From NCBI GenBank assembly GCA_002478115.1, contig DLMH01000156.1:1-8300 (forward strand): 8,300 nucleotides of DNA, in the 5' to 3' direction. Shown here in pieces: positions 7,098 through 8,300 of this stretch. The first letter of the stretch is position 1. Each line of letters begins with the position of its first letter. The position numbers and the translations under genes are program-made. The stretch is from Candidatus Acidiferrum typicum (GTDB lineage Bacteria; Acidobacteriota; Terriglobia; Acidiferrales; UBA7541). The notes below the pieces were generated by a model. The model was not told where the DNA came from and searched no databases. It saw only the letters and a list, made by a program, of their open reading frames with translations.

Positions 7098-8180
7098 TCA
7101 ATTCACTCCCATTTTGACTGCTGGCAAACGACGCTGGGTGTGATCGGCGATGATCTGGCGGAAGATTTCGTCGAGGCCAATAGTGATTTTCCAGTTGGGA
7201 AAGTGAGACTTGAACTTGGCAAGGTCTGAGATGTAGCAGATGTGATCGCCCTTGCGGTTTTCCTCCACGTACTTCCAGTTCAGTATCTTCCCTGTCATTT
7301 GCTCGATTTTGCGTATGGCTTCGAGCATCGAAATGCTGTTTTCGCGGCCACCGCCAAGGTTGTATACCTCGCCGCAACGCGGGTTGGCAGCAAACTCTTC
7401 AATGGCACGGACTACATCGTAGCTGTGGATGTTGTCGCGGACCTGCTTGCCTTTGTAGCCGAAGACGGAATAGGTGCCGCCAGAAATGGCTACCTTCACC
7501 AGGTAAGAGAGGAAGCCGTGAAGCTCGACGCCGGAATGCAACGGCCCGGTGAGGCAGCCGCCGCGGAAAATGCAGACCTTCATCCCAAAGTAGCGGCCGT
7601 ACTCCTGAGCCATCAGGTCCGCCGACGCCTTGGAAGCACCGAAGAGCGAATGGAGCGTGCGGTCGATCCGGCAATTTTCGTTGATGCCGTTGTAGTCTTC
7701 TGGCCGGGCGTATTCCCAGCGGGTTTCGAGCTCCTTAAGAGGAAGTTCGTTCGGAGCGTCGCCATAGACCTTGTTGGTGCTGAGAAGGATGAAGACTGCT
7801 TCGGGGCAATGGAGACGAGTGGCTTCGAGGAGATTGACTGTGCCGAGTGCGTTCACTTCAAAATCGAGGATGGGGATATCGCGCGCCTTGTCGTGAGAAG
7901 GTTGAGCGGCACAGTGAACGATCAGATCGAAGCGCTGCGAACGAAAGAGCGTTTCGAGAGCGATGCGGTCACGGATATCTAGATTGTGATGGGTGAAGTT
8001 CTTTGTTATGCGGCGCAGCCGGTCTAGATTCCAGCTGGTGTCGCCGGGATCACCGAAAAAGATGCGCCGCATATTATTGTCAATACCGTGGACCTGATGG
8101 CCCTGGCGTTCGAAGTGTTCCACGGCTTCCGAGCCAATCAACCCGCTGGATCCGGTGACAAGAATCGTATGCGTCTTCAT
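7098..8180 (-). CDS. NAD-dependent epimerase, extended SDR, CDP-paratose 2-epimerase-like (360 aa)
   Basis: A sugar-nucleotide epimerase of the extended short-chain dehydrogenase family, closest in my recollection to CDP-paratose 2-epimerase (tyvelose epimerase, RfbE) and its many uncharacterised relatives. Seen: NAD-binding TGSSGLIG (residues 9-16), acidic D34 ending strand 2, STNKVYGD (134-141), the FRGGCLTGP block (205-213), [12 protein letters not shown] (217-228) and [10 protein letters not shown] (244-253). The usual YxxxK catalytic pair appears as FGASK (F180, K184), so Phe replaces Tyr. The Salmonella enzyme has YGCSK here. The GTT TGA-type end is clean and the length is normal. ATG 8180 fits the family N-terminus ([10 protein letters not shown]), although the nearest AGGA is 16 bases away. 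It is the first gene of the minus-strand operon and should supply a nucleotide sugar for glycan assembly. Exact substrate unknown. Confidence 0.88.
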   Translation of the reverse strand: MKTHTILVTGSSGLIGSEAVEHFERQGHQVHGIDNNMRRIFFGDPGDTSWNLDRLRRITKNFTHHNLDIRDRIALETLFRSQRFDLIVHCAAQPSHDKARDIPILDFEVNALGTVNLLEATRLHCPEAVFILLSTNKVYGDAPNELPLKELETRWEYARPEDYNGINENCRIDRTLHSLFGASKASADLMAQEYGRYFGMKVCIFRGGCLTGPLHSGVELHGFLSYLVKVAISGGTYSVFGYKGKQVRDNIHSYDVVRAIEEFAANPRCGEVYNLGGGRENSISMLEAIRKIEQMTGKILNWKYVEENRKGDHICYISDLAKFKSHFPNWKITIGLDEIFRQIIADHTQRRLPAVKMGVN

Positions 8181-8209
8181 CTGATGGAAACGACCATCCT
8201 TTAAGAAAG

Positions 8210-8225
8210 TGCAAGGCCTATGCCA
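8210..8225 (-). promoter_or_regulatory. Putative sigma-54 (-24/-12) promoter of the epimerase operon
   Basis: On the minus strand TGGCATAGGCCTTGCA occupies 8225 to 8210. It matches TGGCAC-N5-TTGCA with only the sixth base differing, and GG and GC are separated by exactly ten bases as sigma-54 requires. Transcription would start near 8199, giving a leader of about 20 bases before ATG 8180. Enhancer sites would lie beyond the window. Sigma-54 control with an activator is known for exopolysaccharide genes in several bacteria. Confidence 0.55.
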
Positions 8226-8232
8226 GCTTTCA

Positions 8233-8262
8233 ATTATCCTTCAGTTTGAGTGAATTTGTCCT
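8233..8262 (-). promoter_or_regulatory. Weak sigma-70-like promoter candidate upstream of the epimerase
   Basis: On the minus strand AGGACA (8262-8257) and GATAAT (8238-8233) are 18 bases apart. The -10 matches five of six consensus bases and the -35 four of six. It would start transcription upstream of, or across, the sigma-54 match, so both could serve the operon. This is a weaker call than the -24/-12 site. Confidence 0.25.
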
Positions 8263-8300
8263 GCCAGCAAGAGCGGTCGTGTCTTAGCTCCATAATTCTG

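Noticed and set aside
7242..7982. Plus-strand open frame of 246 codons opposite the epimerase
   Set aside because: It lies wholly antisense to a strongly supported SDR gene, has no family motif, and is of the kind that arises opposite GC-rich coding sequence.

Overview
The window looks like part of an exopolysaccharide, O-antigen or capsule locus in a Gram-negative soil-type bacterium. The gene types (SAM methyltransferases, a GT-B glycosyltransferase, a CDP-paratose-2-epimerase-like SDR, a flippase fragment, an SGNH-hydrolase fragment and a large exported beta-helix protein) fit that. Moderate-to-high GC, and a C-terminal domain on the beta-helix protein that I recall mainly from Acidobacteriota, suggest Terriglobia or a relative. 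This assignment is inference from memory, with no marker gene in the window.

Layout. The left part (1-3765, plus strand) holds the 3' part of a class I methyltransferase, whose start lies before the window. A 633-base stretch without a recognisable gene follows, then a 783-residue exported protein with a strong ribosome binding site. Next comes a convergent FkbM-family methyltransferase (3942-4751, minus strand). Between about 4752 and 5645 no intact gene is seen: it holds a short plus-strand remnant of a Wzx/MOP-type flippase and about 300 bases of apparently non-coding DNA. The right part (5646-8180, minus strand) looks like an operon read right to left: an extended-SDR sugar-nucleotide epimerase, the 3' remnant of an SGNH hydrolase/acyltransferase gene, and a glycosyltransferase whose TTG start overlaps the remnant's TGA stop by four bases. 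A well-spaced sigma-54 (-24/-12) promoter match lies just upstream of the epimerase.

Working together. The epimerase would supply a modified nucleotide sugar, the glycosyltransferase would add a sugar to a lipid-linked glycan, the two methyltransferases would methylate sugars or other acceptors, and the beta-helix protein would bind, trim or display polysaccharide outside the cytoplasm. The two gene fragments and mixed gene orientations show a locus rearranged by deletion or recombination. I see no RNA gene, CRISPR array or intact mobile element. Nothing here is clearly a new biological system; the least familiar items are the beta-helix protein, the Phe-for-Tyr substitution in the epimerase, and the sigma-54-like control site.
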